64,000 nt of DNA, from the NCBI GenBank assembly GCA_024610705.1, contig JANDEH010000008.1, forward strand, positions 48,950,990-49,014,989. The letters run 5' to 3'. The DNA is from Tetragnatha versicolor. Lineage: Eukaryota; Arthropoda; Arachnida; Araneae; Tetragnathidae. The notes below the pieces were generated by a model, which worked only from the letters and a program-made list of their open reading frames with translations, searched no databases and was not told the origin of the DNA. The position numbers were made by a program, and so were the translations under genes. The stretch's first letter is position 1, and each line of letters opens with the position of its first letter. This document shows, piece after piece, positions 1 to 13,200 of the stretch.

Positions 1-793
1 TCATTGACCGAACTAGTTTTGTGGGCGTTGGTTCTGGAGAATGGGAAGGACAGGGTAAAAATGCAACCTAGGGGGTAAAAAGAAAGCTTGGACATTGCGT
101 GCAACATGTGGTTGTGTAATTTCTCCTGAAACTTGTCCGCAGGTCAGGTCTGAAGGTAAGGACGGACAACCGGATGCAAAACCTGAATGACGCAGTTCAT
201 GTTGGTAAAAGTACTAGTAAATCATACTCAGGAGTTGCGGAAATGGAATCCAATCCATCACCACTCCGTTACTCAGGATCCCCACTCCGTGGGACGATTA
301 GAAAATCAACAGCTGAGTGCGCCCTCTCCATTGTGTGTTCAAACTCATATCCTACCGTCGTGGTGCTGCAAATCGAAGCGGGATTATCTCATGAACACAA
401 TGTCATGACATTTGGATTTTCGTTTCCATATTTGGTGCACTTTTGAAAACAGAAAGGCCCATTTTCAGCCCCTTGTTTATAAACAAAGATGTAAGAAGCT
501 ATGCGGACCAAATGGACAATCCGCAGTACTGCAAATGGTATCCATCCCCCTCCCGCATGTCCTCAGTATGATCTACCGGTACATTGACCAACCAGAGCTG
601 CGTCATTGAGGTTTTGCAGTCGGTTTTCCGTTTTTACCTTCAGACCTATCCTGCGGACAAGTTTCAGGAGAAAAAGGCACAACCACATATTGCACGCAAT
701 GTCCAAGCTTTCTTCTTACCCCCTAGGTTGCATTTTTACCCCGTCCTTCCCATTGTCCAGAACCAACGCCCACAAAACAAGTCCGGTCAATGA
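1..793. mobile_element. Foldback element at the window edge
   Basis: The left end (TCATTGACCG, then TTTTGTGGGCGTTGGTTCTG) recurs inverted at 740-793, and the arms stay similar for roughly 200 bp with the middle unpaired. The short ORFs here are by-products of the arms. The left end may be cut by the window, so a target duplication cannot be read. Confidence 0.75.
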
Positions 794-1180
794 GAAAAAG
801 CATCTTGCCCGGTATGCAATGTCCACTGGTGCACAAGATAAAATTTGACTACGTGGGGAGACATCATGGTCCTCCAATCCCCAACATTCCATTCAGAGCC
901 CCTATCACTCAATACTATAGCGTGTAGCGGCGGTTATGGACACCTATGGAGTTAACACTTTTTACTAATTTTCTCGGTCCCCCAACATCAAGGAAATATG
1001 AATTCTTTATCAACGAACCTCCATACTATGGGTAATCATGGAAATGAATTTGGCTTTGATATCTCTTTTTCTTCTTGGTGCGCTATTTTTTATGGCAATG
1101 AGTGTATGTTGAACTCCATCTTCAATGAAGGGTCTCTGTACCACCTTCAGTTATTGTTAGGGTAATTTGATCCTGGACAC
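794..1180. other. Intergenic or last-intron DNA, nothing recognised
   Basis: Short stretch between two inverted-repeat elements. No exon, RNA gene or repeat could be identified. Confidence 0.5.
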
Positions 1181-1354
1181 GTATATATGTTACGGGCAAA
1201 GTGATTAATTGGGCATTATTAATAACGCCCAGAGTGGAGGCGGGCAAAGTGATAAATTTCATTGATAAATGCCATTGAATTTATCCCATTGCCCTCCTCC
1301 ACTTCGGGCATTATTAATAATGCCCGATTTATCACATTGCCCGTAACATATATA
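1181..1354. mobile_element. 174-bp foldback MITE
   Basis: Near-perfect palindrome: GTATATATGTTACGGGCAA at the left is inverted at the right end, and GGGCATTATTAATAA is inverted inside. Too short to code; a non-autonomous DNA element. Confidence 0.8.
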
Positions 1355-1457
1355 CTCTTAGATCCTATGACGTGAATTTATTGATAAGGAACAATAACTA
1401 ATAATTGGTGTATATAAATTAATATGGGTTATGACAACCAGTATTAGTTCCTTATAC

Positions 1458-2955
1458 CAGCGGTTCTCAAACTGTGCTCCGCGGAGCCCTTGGGGCTCCG
1501 CCAAGCATTTCCAGGGGCTCCGCGAATAAATTTGAAATAAAATACATTTTTTCATAATTTCTAATTTGCTTTTCTCTGAAAAGTTATAAATAACTTTCTG
1601 TAAGGTGTTGGTAAGGTCTGCTGGTTTTTGCCTTTTCAGGTCTTTTTTGGTTTACCAAAACAAGTTAAAACCCTGTTTTCAGGGTCAAATTTCCAAAACT
1701 TTCCAAAACTGGCGGTTTGGGCGCCGTTCCCGTTTCGGCACCAAATTTTTCTTATAATTTTTAGAAGAATTATGAGAGTTCTATTTACTTTCATTTTATT
1801 TCTGCCGCTGAAACGGCCGCGCCGAAAAGTACACACCAAGGAACCCATTCCCCCAATTCCCCCACCTCTCAAATTGATTACTCAGCACCTTTTTTTATAA
1901 AGTTCACCAAAACCAAGGGAAAACCTGTTTTTAGTAGAATCAAATTTCCAACACCCCCATTATAGAATTTGGAACTTAATTACACAAAACGTTTCTTATA
2001 TTAAATTCTTTAAGATGCAAATTCTGCCAAAAATGAAAAAAGCTAACATTGATCCTATGGCATGGGAGGGGATAAGGAATGATTTTGGGCCCATGTGTAA
2101 ATAAATTTCGATATGTACCTCTGACGTATGGTCTAACAACCCCCCAAAACAGCTCTCGATTTCAAAAGAAGTAACTTTTAGGAAAACAAAATTTACAGAC
2201 GTATAGATTTCCGTATGAATCCTTTGTTCATGCATCTCCGGCATAATGATATTAAAAAGTGATAGCTTTAATATTCAGAAATTTAAAATAAAGATTTACA
2301 TTGTATCCAATGATAAAATATAATTGGTAAACAAAATATTCCATATATCCCTGGGTGTATATCAAAGGGGCGAGGGGGCCTTACCTCTCCCCCGGAAAAT
2401 CGGACTATGTATTACAAAACAAGTTAAAACCATGTTATTTAGGGTCAAATTTCCGAAATTCTTTTGGGGAAGGACCCCCAAAACCCACTATTGTACTTGA
2501 AACTTTATTATTGTCAATTTTTAGTAAGTTCGTTAAAATTAAAATCCTACCTAAAAATGAATGTCCAAAATTTGGACAATGATGTACCTAAAACGAGTTA
2601 AAAAACTGTTTTTAAGGATCACATTTCACAAAATCTTCTGGGGAGGAAGGACCCCCAGACCCTTCTATTGTACTTGGATCTAAATTCGTCACAATTTTTC
2701 TTACAAATAAATTATCGCAAATTTTACCTAAAAATGTTTTTAAAGCTACGTAAACTGTTAAATATGCATGGGAGGGGCTGAGGAATTAATTTGGACCCCT
2801 CCCGAAATAAATTTCTATTATGCTTTTATTTCTAGAAGCAATGGGTTTTATGTAATTTGCTTTTATACCTTGAAAAATTTATTTCGGAAAAGGGCTCCGC
2901 TAATAATTTGTCTGTTAAAAAGGGCTCCGCGACATAAAAAGTTTGAGAACCCCTG
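1458..2955. mobile_element. hAT-type non-autonomous element, family H1, copy 1
   Basis: Ends are CAGCGGTTCTCAAACTGTG and, inverted, CAGGGGTTCTCAAACTTTT, the CAGNGGTTCTCAA termini of Charlie-like hAT elements. It is flanked by an exact 8-bp duplication, CCTTATAC (1450-1457 and 2956-2963). Subterminal GGCTCCGC repeats occur near both ends. The inside holds several copies of a module with a short hairpin (GGACCCCC...). No transposase frame. Nearly the same element is at 22719-24302. Confidence 0.93.
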
Positions 2956-4192
2956 CCTTATACTATACTTGTTTAGTGATTTGCTTGCTCTTCAGAAGTC
3001 GCTTTACCTTAAAATTAAGTTATCCCATACGCACGGCGTATCAACAACATCATAACTCACGTTTATCTTCCGATGAGTTTACGATACATCCTTCGAAGTG
3101 ATGCACCCAACAAATTACTTCCCAATCCAAAACGGCGAGTCGAGAAACTCAACTCTATTAATTGGTCCTCGATTTCTGTTTGGGTCCATGAATCCTCCCC
3201 ACAATCTCTCATAACGAGTTCTCTCGTCTCTTAGCCAAAACATCGTTAATTACTGGGGAATCTTCGGTCCCGCTGGGTTTCGTCCTGAGAATCTCGACTA
3301 TCTCCATTTCCTGACCTTCAATTAGGGCTGTGGACACCTAATGAACCGATTTTGTGGTCCCAATGATTGCGCACTGAGCCTGTCCGTGGAATCTTTTGGC
3401 AAGGAGGTTTTCCAGAATGGCCATTTCCCGCACTTTAATTATATATTTTTATTCGATAGATATCCAGGAGAGGAATAAACGTGGAAAACGTTTTTAATTG
3501 GGCTGCTTATTTATTTTAAAATTTAATTTGAAAGTTTGACTTTTAAAAAGGGGACGAAAATTGTGTTACTACATCAGTCAGTCCGAAACATTGGTTTTAA
3601 ACAATGGTTAGGATTAGATTGTTGATATTAATTTTAAAGTGAGACTAAAAAATATCTGGCCGATTTTTATTATAAAATACTGAATTAACTACTTTTTTAA
3701 AGATCTTTTCTTGTCGGTATTTGAATTTATAACTGTTTTTACAAGAAAAATGCATTTTTTATATTTTCGAAAAATAACGGAATTGCCCATAATCAGGGGT
3801 CGAAATTTGAAATAAAGGTCTTGAATTGGTTGAGTTAGAGTTAAGCTTTATTCTGAAGGATGATACATTTTTTTTCAAATTTAGACGTTTCTTAATTTTT
3901 TGTCTCATTTTTCATAGAAAAAGTTTAATTTAATTCGATATCTGTCTTCATCTAAAATGGGGAATGTTATTTTTTTTCTTAAGAAATATTTCTTACAGCA
4001 CGCAACTTACAGACAAAATTTGGGAAAAAAATCAGTGTCATACTGATTAATTTCAAATGAATCTCAGTTTTACCCTTCAGAGTAAGGATAAAGGTAGCTG
4101 CAACACGTAACATAAAATCGTATCCGTCTTTAAACATTTAATACGGTGTTTATATTCAAATATACAAGCTTAACTATCTTCTCAATGCTTAC
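2956..4192. other. Non-coding stretch left of transporter exon 11
   Basis: Probably the transporter's last intron. Positions 3055-3440 are less AT-rich than the rest and on the minus strand read open for long stretches with two stops; I could not tie this to a family. The rest is AT-rich with no recognisable feature. Confidence 0.5.
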
Positions 4193-4293
4193 TATTAAGA
4201 ATATAGGGCTGATGAACTTCCAGCATAACCTCCAGAATAAACCTGGTTTATATCCAATCATCTCCTTGATGTTTTCACTAAATGGTTCGATAC
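4193..4293 (-). CDS. Transporter exon 11 (TM11), last exon seen
   Basis: Residues 526-559. Acceptor tttttccag, donor TTCTTAATA|gtaagc. Reads IEPFSENIKEMIGYKPGLFW then RLCWKFISPIFLI, the SLC6 segment (FSDDI..M.G..P...WRLCW...SP) leading into TM11. Phase 0 at the donor. I searched the minus strand of 1-4192 for a TM12 exon (WAN/GW words) and found none, so the last intron probably exceeds 4 kb and leaves the window. Confidence 0.92.
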
Positions 4294-7200
4294 CTGGAAA
4301 AAATTACATAAGTTATTTCATTTTTTAAGTCTGCACTGCAAAAAATAATGGTACAAGAACAGAAAAGCTCTGGCAGCTAAAATTTCCCTTTCCACGGAAT
4401 TTCTCTGTTGACTGAGCTTGTTCTGAATAGAACGACTTTTTCTGAGAAAATATTTAGGGATAAAACCCACTAAAATATCCGAAGTTGGGAAGAATTGAGA
4501 CACCTGTCTGTAGAGAGACAATCTGTATTTAAAAATAGAATATATCCGATGGATAAGTTCCCTATAATTATGAAAGGATTGTACCATACAGAAAAAAGTT
4601 CAACAGTCAACAGAGAAATTCCGTGGAAAGGAGAAGCTCTGGTAACTTTTGCTGCCTGAGCTTTTCTGTTTCAATACGATTGTTTTTTGCAGTGATGCAG
4701 TGTTCTTTTTATCAAATGGCGATTTTTTTTAAAAGTAAGCAGTGTATCTTACCATATAACCAGGCCACACCAATGGCTTCCAATAATGCGGAGAAGAGAA
4801 GAGATATGCTTGCTGCATAGCTGTCAAACCAATGCATTGTGTATCCTCCTCCCTAAAAGTATTACAATGTTTTCATAGAAAGCAATTAATTTTTGCAAAT
4901 TTAAGATGAGGGAAGCCTGATTAGGTTATATTATTATTATATAGGTTGAGGAAACAAATAAAATTTTGATGTATGTATAAAACTCAAAAGTTGGCTTTTC
5001 CTTGAATTTTGATTGATATGCAGGAAAAACAACAGGATCATTGATTTTCTTCAATAAACTTACGTTCTTGTTTAATCACATCAATGTTCTTGCTTTTAAA
5101 TTTAGTTCAGGGAATCTTTGAACCAAAACAAACTGTTCGGAGAAATATCGTGCCCTAAAACATTTTCTGCACCCCTGCATCTCGTTACCAAACAGGGTAG
5201 TATATAGTAAGGGGTTCAACCTCCCCAGAAATTTGACATTAATTGAATCGTCAGTTGGAAGAAGGGAATAAGTCCAAAAACCAAGTTTTGAGAAAATCGA
5301 AAAAAAAAACTGTATAAGTAATAGAATTTTCATTGTATAATCACCAAATTTTTACTGGAAGTTCACAACCCTATTTAGAAAACAGAGCAACCATCAAAAC
5401 AAATATAAGTATATTCAAAAATATTTTACAGTCAAAATAAGTTGATGGACTTATTCCCTTCTTCAACCTTATGAAATTTTTCTGATGAAAAAATCTTAAA
5501 AAACCCTTAAATTCACATTTAAATTATATTTCTCCTTAGTTTACACCACAAAAGGGTGAAATAAAAGGAATAAGACAAATAAAATTCAAAATTATAGTGA
5601 AACCGAGTTATTAGAGCAGTATCAATGGAGTGAGTTAATATGAATGGAGTTAAACATTCCCTGCATAAAAAAAGTTTGAAAAAATTTTAAATTAAAAGAA
5701 AATTTCATTTTAACTTAGTTTACAGCTCGAAGAATAGGAAAAGAAAGACGAATTAACTTTAACTCTAAATTAACTTGAAAATACAATGAATGGACATCGA
5801 TTTCACAACTTCAAGGGGCGATATCTCCCTATAGGGGTTAGTTATTTTCCCCCTCTTTTCACCTATAAATAGAGCAAAGCTTGGAGATTGTTTTGAGCAC
5901 AAAAAGTCAATTTGTCATTTTTAGGACTTATTCCCTTCTTCAAACTGACGATTCAATTGTAATACTGTGTTCTTTTGAAAGTTCTGAATATTCTTCTTGT
6001 GTTACCTATACAGGGTGTCCCATGAGAAGTGGCCCAACCCCTTTAACTTTTGAACCCCTACAGATATAGTGATGAAAGTGGGGTCTAGGTATAGTAAAGT
6101 GACCATGCCCTATCCGATGAGACAACTTTCAACGCCCTCTAGCGGAAACTTTAGGAGTAATAATTTTTATTTAAAAACTTTTTGAGGTATGTGAAAAAAG
6201 TCAGTGACTAAGTTGTAGAGCATCATCGATTTAGTAGGAAAAGACACCTTAAGCAGAAAAATATCTTGAATAAAATCCCTAAAACGCACGCTCAAATAGG
6301 TTGAATTTACGTAGATTTTACGTCTTAAAACGCTCCTCACGAGGCAAAAATGAGAAATTTTCAATTTAATGAACTAAGAATACTTTTAGTCATTTACTTA
6401 AATCATAAAAATAAAAATTTCTCATTTTCGCCTCGTGAGGAGCGTCTTAAGACGTAAAAACTACGTAAATTCAACCTAATTGAGCGTGCGTTTTAGGGGT
6501 TTTATTCAAGATATTTTTCTGCTTAAGGTGTCTTTTCCTACTGAATAGATGCTGCTCTACAACTTAGTCATTGACTTTTTTCACATACCTCAAATAGTTT
6601 TTAAAATAAAAATTATAACTCCTAAAGTTTCCTCTAGAGGGCGTTGAAAGTTATCTCATCGGATAGAGCATGGTCACTTTACTATACCTAGACCCCACTT
6701 TCATAACTATATCTGTAGGGGTTCAAAAATTAAAGGGGTTGGGCCACTTCTCGTGGGACACCCTGTATAAAGGGTCTCAAAATGAATTAAAACTTTTGAG
6801 GGTCAAATTTCAAAAATTTATTGGGGGAAAACCCCCAAGCCCCCCTCTAAAATTTTTACGACTTTTTATTGTCTTCTCAATGAAAATGCTGCTTCTTATA
6901 AGAAGTGATTCACTTTGAGTGTTCTACAAATAAGGGGAGAAATAAAAGGTAGGTATTATTAGAAATTAAGGGGCAAATCTCAAAAACCTTTGTGGTGGAG
7001 GACCCTTAGACCCCTCAAAATTTCGACGTCCATTTATACTTTTCCCTTGAAAAATTGGAAGTTTATAAGGAGATTTTATCTTCGGATGGGGAACCCAAAG
7101 GGTCTTAAAAGGGAGTAGAAACGCTACTTTTAGAAGTAAATTTTCAAAAGTTTTCTGGATGTGACCACTATTTTTACTTGGAGTTCAAATTGTGAAACAT

Positions 7201-10200
7201 TGATATTATGGGTAACAAATAATTTAAATACTACTTATAAGTGATGTATAACTTAATGTACCGTATAAATACAGTAAAATCCCGTTATAACGAACTTCAC
7301 GGGACCGTAAAATTTCTTCGTTGTAACGGAAATTTCGTTGTAACCGTACTATCGCTAATTCAAATAAAACCCGTTGGGGACTTTCTGGACTTTCGTAATA
7401 ACGGGATTTTTCGTTGTATCGGTATTCGTTGTAACGGGATTTCACTGTATATACTCATTAGGGGAGGTACCTTAGAAATAAATAACGTTGGGTCAAAACG
7501 CCTCCCGAAGCAAATATCTGGTTACAGCCCTGTTACCAAAAGCCCCCCAAAAGGTCACCGACTCCCCGACAAAACAAAACGGCAATTCCCACCCATAAAA
7601 ACACCTCAACCAATTTATATTCCCTTCCTTCCAACAACCTGAATCGATTCTTGAATCGATTGTGGAGAAGCGGCTGCCGAAAGCAACTTCATCATAACAA
7701 TAATAATAACAACAACAACAAAGCACAGAGAGGGCTCTCCAGATTTGCATCCCTGATAAATCGTCGCGTTCGTGTCACCAAATCACGTCCCCGTTTTAGT
7801 GGGGAGGACGGTTCAATTAGCGACCATGGCTTGTTTTATGTGGACGCAGGCGTTTAGTAGTTGTTTGGACGGTTTTATTGGCACTTTGGCGAGCTTTTTC
7901 CTGCTGTGGAAAACAATGTCGTTTTGTTGGAGGGGTTTTTTATGATGTGTACGTGTCGTCGGTATCCCTTGTTTTATAGGTAGCTGCTGGAGCTGTTAAG
8001 TTTAAATAGTTGTTTAAATCCGTATCTGGCTAAACATGGAATAAGGATGTAGTGTCATAAATACTAAAGTCCTATATACTACTTGTCCCTACTTGGCAAT
8101 TGGACAAGAGACAGTAAATATAAAGGTCTGATTGTATTATGTCTCATTGTAATATTTCTGTTTGACTCATGTACTGGGTTTTCCAGGTTCTAAAGTTTAT
8201 TTTCTGTTGAAGATAGATGGAGTCTTTTACTTAAATATGATACAACACGAATACACTGTAAAAATTTTAGTAACGTTCCGCATAAATTCAAGTAACGTTC
8301 CTGCTTTTATGAGTTTTTACAGCAGTTTAACACTTTCCTTGAAAATTCTAGTTTTCTTTCGGAAACGTTTCTAAAATCCACTGAATTCTGCCGGAAGCGG
8401 ATAGTTAGTGCGTTGCACCTCTCATGGTTACATCCAAACCTTTTTTCGAAAATTTTGTGCTGCCTTAATTGGGCCTAAAAGCGTCTTTTTTAATCTAATT
8501 TTCAAAATTTTCCCAAAGTATCAACCGATCTAAATTCCATACTGGTTCTTAATTTTAAGTAATATTTAATGCGGAATGTATATCATTGAGTCGCGGCTGG
8601 TGAACTTAATGTTAAAAGAAGTTGAAAATAATAGAGTTCCAAGTAAAAAAGGGAATCTAGGGGTCCTCCCCAGAAAAGTTTTGGAAATTTGACTTTTAAA
8701 AATAGTTTAGGATAGGATTGGATTTAGGATTAGGATTTTGATGAACTTTTTATAAAAAGTTTTATTATAGTTCTAAATAAAAAGGGGGGTTTTGGGGTCC
8801 TCCCCCCAAAATTTTTTGGATATTTGTTCCTAAAAAACAGGATTCTGTTTTGGTGCACCTCAGGGGAGGGCAGGGTCCCCTTGCCCCCCCCTTATATACA
8901 CCACTGAATCCTGCGTGCGGACCAGTAGATTTTTTTTCCCAATTTCTAACGCTGCTTAAAATGGCCAAAGTTATGCTTTGCTGCGCAAAAAACAAAATTA
9001 TCTAATCATTTTACAATCTTGAAAAATGTACCATAACACCATGAAATTAGCTAATCTCAATGTATGAACAGAGGGATCCACTCACCCTGGTTACATTGAT
9101 GAGTGTCATGCTAAAGGAAGAGAAGAGAACGAAAAATGTGAAAACCTCTCGGCTGTACTTCCAGCGATCGAAAAAGTCCTTGAATTCGTCCATCAGTCCT
9201 GTGATGACAGACTCCAGGCCTCCCATCTGCAAAGACAAACACAGAACTTATGCAAACATAATCAGAATCACGCTAAGTGCCTCCTCCGTTTATTATTATG
9301 CTGTTTGTAGGTGTTCCAAATTTATCTTCTTAACGACTTCAGTTGCTGGAAAAGAGCTAAAACGGTTCTAGAAAGTTATGGGTTTTGACGAGCATATGCA
9401 AATACAGAAGAGCTCGAACGATTTTCTGTTTTACGAGAGTAGGATGGAATGTTTGACAGGTTTGAGATCTTTTATCTGTATTTTTATTACAGTGGATCAT
9501 GAGTGTGGGTTTAGGCACCTTGAAAGGTGTTGTTTTACGTGGTAGCGAATGATTTCTGCTTAATGATAGTCGTAAAGACTGTAAAGAATTACACGTCGTC
9601 CTTAGTAATCTATGTTAGATATAGGGGAGAACGGGGCACATTCGCACAAAAAGTGCATTTCGGCATATTTCTCTGGATCTAGATGAGATATTGAAACAAA
9701 CTCGGATTCAAATAAAAGTTAAGACGTTTTCCGATATTTTAGAACGATAATTGGTTGCATTCATCTAGAATTTCTAACCTATATCATCAATCTAAAAAAC
9801 GAGAAATTTCGTGCGAATGTGCCCCATGGGTGGGGCAGTTTCGCACACGGTGTGGGGCACATTCGTACACATGCAAAAAATTATACAATAATTATTTTTA
9901 CGAACTAAAAAGTTTATGGCACTTTGAAGTAAGGATAATTAAACGAAATATTTGGCACTTTTACATATTTTCTCCTAAATTGAAGATTTTTTTACAAAAA
10001 GAAAACAGCTTCAGAAAATATTGAACATCTAAGTTTTTGATGAGGAAAACAATGGTTATAATGAAGAGTATATTGCACATTGACATACTTCACATAACAT
10101 AATTAGTTAGAAAAAGTTTAACCAATTTTTTAACTGTTAGGTTTAATTCGAAAAGAAAAGTGAACCAACAGCTCGCTTATTTACACCTGAAACTGACGGT

Positions 10201-13200
10201 TGGGGAAATTGTAATACGATATTATCTTTTTGTATGAATGTATCATTACGTTCTGGGGAAATAAAAGTTTCGTCATTACTTTTAAAGTTTTTCACCATTA
10301 TTTTAAATAAGCACCATTCAATTCCAAATTTTTTAGTTGACCAACACAACAAAATTTTCTTTTTAGTAGAAAATTCTACTAGAATAAAATCACCCAAGTT
10401 CAAGTCAATTGGTATTAAACAATTATCAGGGACATTTATTTCTTCAATGTTTAAATTTGCTTCTAAATTTCTTAAAAATGAAGTTTTCTTTAAGATGTTA
10501 TTTTCTATTATCACCAAATTTTGAAACAATTACAATAAAAAACAATTAAACTTCAAGTTATTAAATATACTGCACTTATAAACATATAAATCAATTTCAT
10601 AATCAAAAATGGGAAAGATGAGGCACATTCGCACTGTCCGAATCTGCCCCATCTTTTGGTGTACGAATGTGCCCCATCTACCAGTTCAAGCTTACCACGT
10701 CCCAACAAGATATTTATAATTAAAGCAGGGAAATAAAACCTTTCTAGAAACTTACTTTAGAAGTACCTCTACTGAATAAAATGCTGAATGTCCACTTGAG
10801 AGTTATTTTTGTTTGATATTTTACACCAACAAAATAACAAGAAAATTTACTTTGCTGCTTCTAACGCTAACAAATTTCTAGTACGTATACAACAAAATGG
10901 CTCAGAGCTTTGAAAATTCATGCATGAGGTTTTAGTCATGCTTCCATCTATTGGTATTTTTTTCAGATTTTTAAATTAATAATTACTAGGGGAAATGCCG
11001 TCTGTCCGAATGTGCCCCATGTGCGAAATAGCCCCACTCTCCCCTACTGCTCACACTTATACTTACTTACATCGTTATCCGATGAACACCTAAGTCTCTG
11101 AGATGGATTCGGCTAAATCTAAGAAGTTATCCTTGTAGAAAACTAAGGTGCAAAACACACTGCGCGGCTTATAGTCGCTACTGCAATCAATCTCCATAAA
11201 AAAGCATGGGGAAAGCCTAGTCCCCTATCTTGACAGGAAGAAAGATTCCTGTCAAGATAGGGGGAGTCTCAAGCTGATCGCTGTTGCGTCTTATGGTCGC
11301 TAGGTGTGACTTGGCTCTAAGATAGAAGTTATCCTAGTTACATTTTTTCATACTCTAAATTAGCTTCTTTAATTTAAAGACAGGTTTAATTTAGTAGCCG
11401 TCTTGTTTTACTCGGGCTTACAACATATAAATTAGAAATGAGTAAAATATTTACATTTATTTATTTATCAATTTACCGCAGTAATAAAACACGGCTGAGC
11501 GAGAGAGCACTCTTAAATCTACAGTCTCAAAACTGAGTAAAAAAGTACTCAAACTGGCTCCGATCCAAATGTACTCAAATTTGACACTCATTTCTGAAAA
11601 GGCGCATACTCAAAAATGAATCATCATGAGCTCATTTTTGAGTTCAAGATTAGATGTTTCATTTTTGAGTTTGCACATTTTTAGAAATGAGTATATTCAT
11701 GTTTTCAAATTTGAGTACATTTGGATCGGAGCCAGTTTGAGTACTTTTTTACTCAGTTTTGAGACTGTCGTTTTAAAAGTGAGTGACAGCTCGCTTAAAA
11801 GGTGAAAAAATAACTTTTTATTAGGAAAAAAGATAAGAAAACCAGCTATGAATTTTATATGAAACCGGACTACAATTTTCCAACAATTTCGAATCCATTG
11901 GAATTATTTCACTGTATCAATTGGTTAAAAATTTTCAAATTTTGAGCTCACGTGTACCCTGTGGATGAGAAGAGGAATATTCTAATCTTGTGACGCCGGC
12001 CACCTGTTTGGATTCGGTGAATGATGATTCATTTATAATGGTTAAGAAATCGTGAACTATATATGGTCCCTAAAGCAAAATGACAGAGTAATACTGACCG
12101 CGCTGTCGAGTCCGAGCGAGAGCAGCATGAAAAAGAAGAGCACCGCCCAGAACTGGCCACCGGGGAGGGTGGCGATGGCCTCGGGGTAGACCTGGAAGAC
12201 GAGCCCGTGGCCGTCCGTGGCCACCTGGTTGATGGGCAGGTTGTGCTTGTGCGCCATGTACCCCAGGAAGATGAAGATGACGAAGCCGCTGTAGAAGCTC
12301 GTGAAGCTGTTCACCAGCGTCGTCAACAGGCAGTCCCTGGAGAGTATATCGTTGTTAATAGCGATTGGAGTTTTAAGGTCAGGGCACTGAGCTATCTATA
12401 TACAACAGGGTGCATAGGAATGTCCCACTTTAAACCATTGAGCTAATATAAACCTGGAGTGCAAACTTCCTATACTTTAACATTATGAAAATCGTGTCGT
12501 TTTTTGTGAGTGATTTGCCGGTCAAGGTGGCAAAACACTAGAGCTGAAACTAGTTCCTTAAAAAAACTCTAGTATTTATTTAACTTTGGGCCAAATTTCG
12601 TTTACTTCTAGTTGCAGTTACCATATTTAGTATGCGCTGTGTTACAAAGGGAAATATGGCCTGTCACTCTCGGAACGCTCTGATTCTTATATAAGAATCG
12701 ATCTTGACGTCTATGATCTGCGAATACGAATTGTACCGTGGAAGATTTTAGTGTGAAGTCGAATTATTGGGAAATAGCTATCTATCATAGCATCAATATT
12801 GCATCATAATTTAACAACAGACTCTTGATTTAAAAAAAACTAATATCTGTAGCGGAAGAAATACTCTCATTTAGCCTCATTTAAACCAAGTTTCGACCCT
12901 ATTCTTAATAGCCATATACAAAACCCCAATCCCTCCTTCATGTGGGCCGTAATTTCCTAATGAAGAAAATGCCCCTAATGAAGAAAATCGATACGTTTTG
13001 GTATCGATACATTCGACAACGATCAACGATAAACGAGATTTCAACTCCTGTAAAACTAGTTTTTCCTTGATAAGTGTTAGTATGCAGTAAAGAAAATTTT
13101 TATATGACGCTTTGCTTCGAAAGCTGCACTTTAAAAATAAAATAGAATGGTGTCATTAGGAGTGAATCCTAACAGGAAACAGGGGCAAGTGTCCCTAGTC

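Noticed and set aside
1628..3055. Several ORFs of 75-95 codons within 1458-2955 and again within 22719-24302
   Set aside because: They lie in a non-autonomous hAT element, are not maintained in frame between the two copies, and show no domain.
3055..3440. Possible coding relic on the minus strand (two stops) in a less AT-rich patch
   Set aside because: No family recognised, two in-frame stops, no splice sites that fit the transporter phase.
1..4192. Transporter TM12/C-terminal exon
   Set aside because: Searched by eye on the minus strand for the WAN..GW region; nothing convincing found, so it is treated as lying outside the window.
7241..7642. 133-codon plus-strand ORF
   Set aside because: Its first half is the Tigger-like MITE read through both inverted ends; the rest has no family resemblance.
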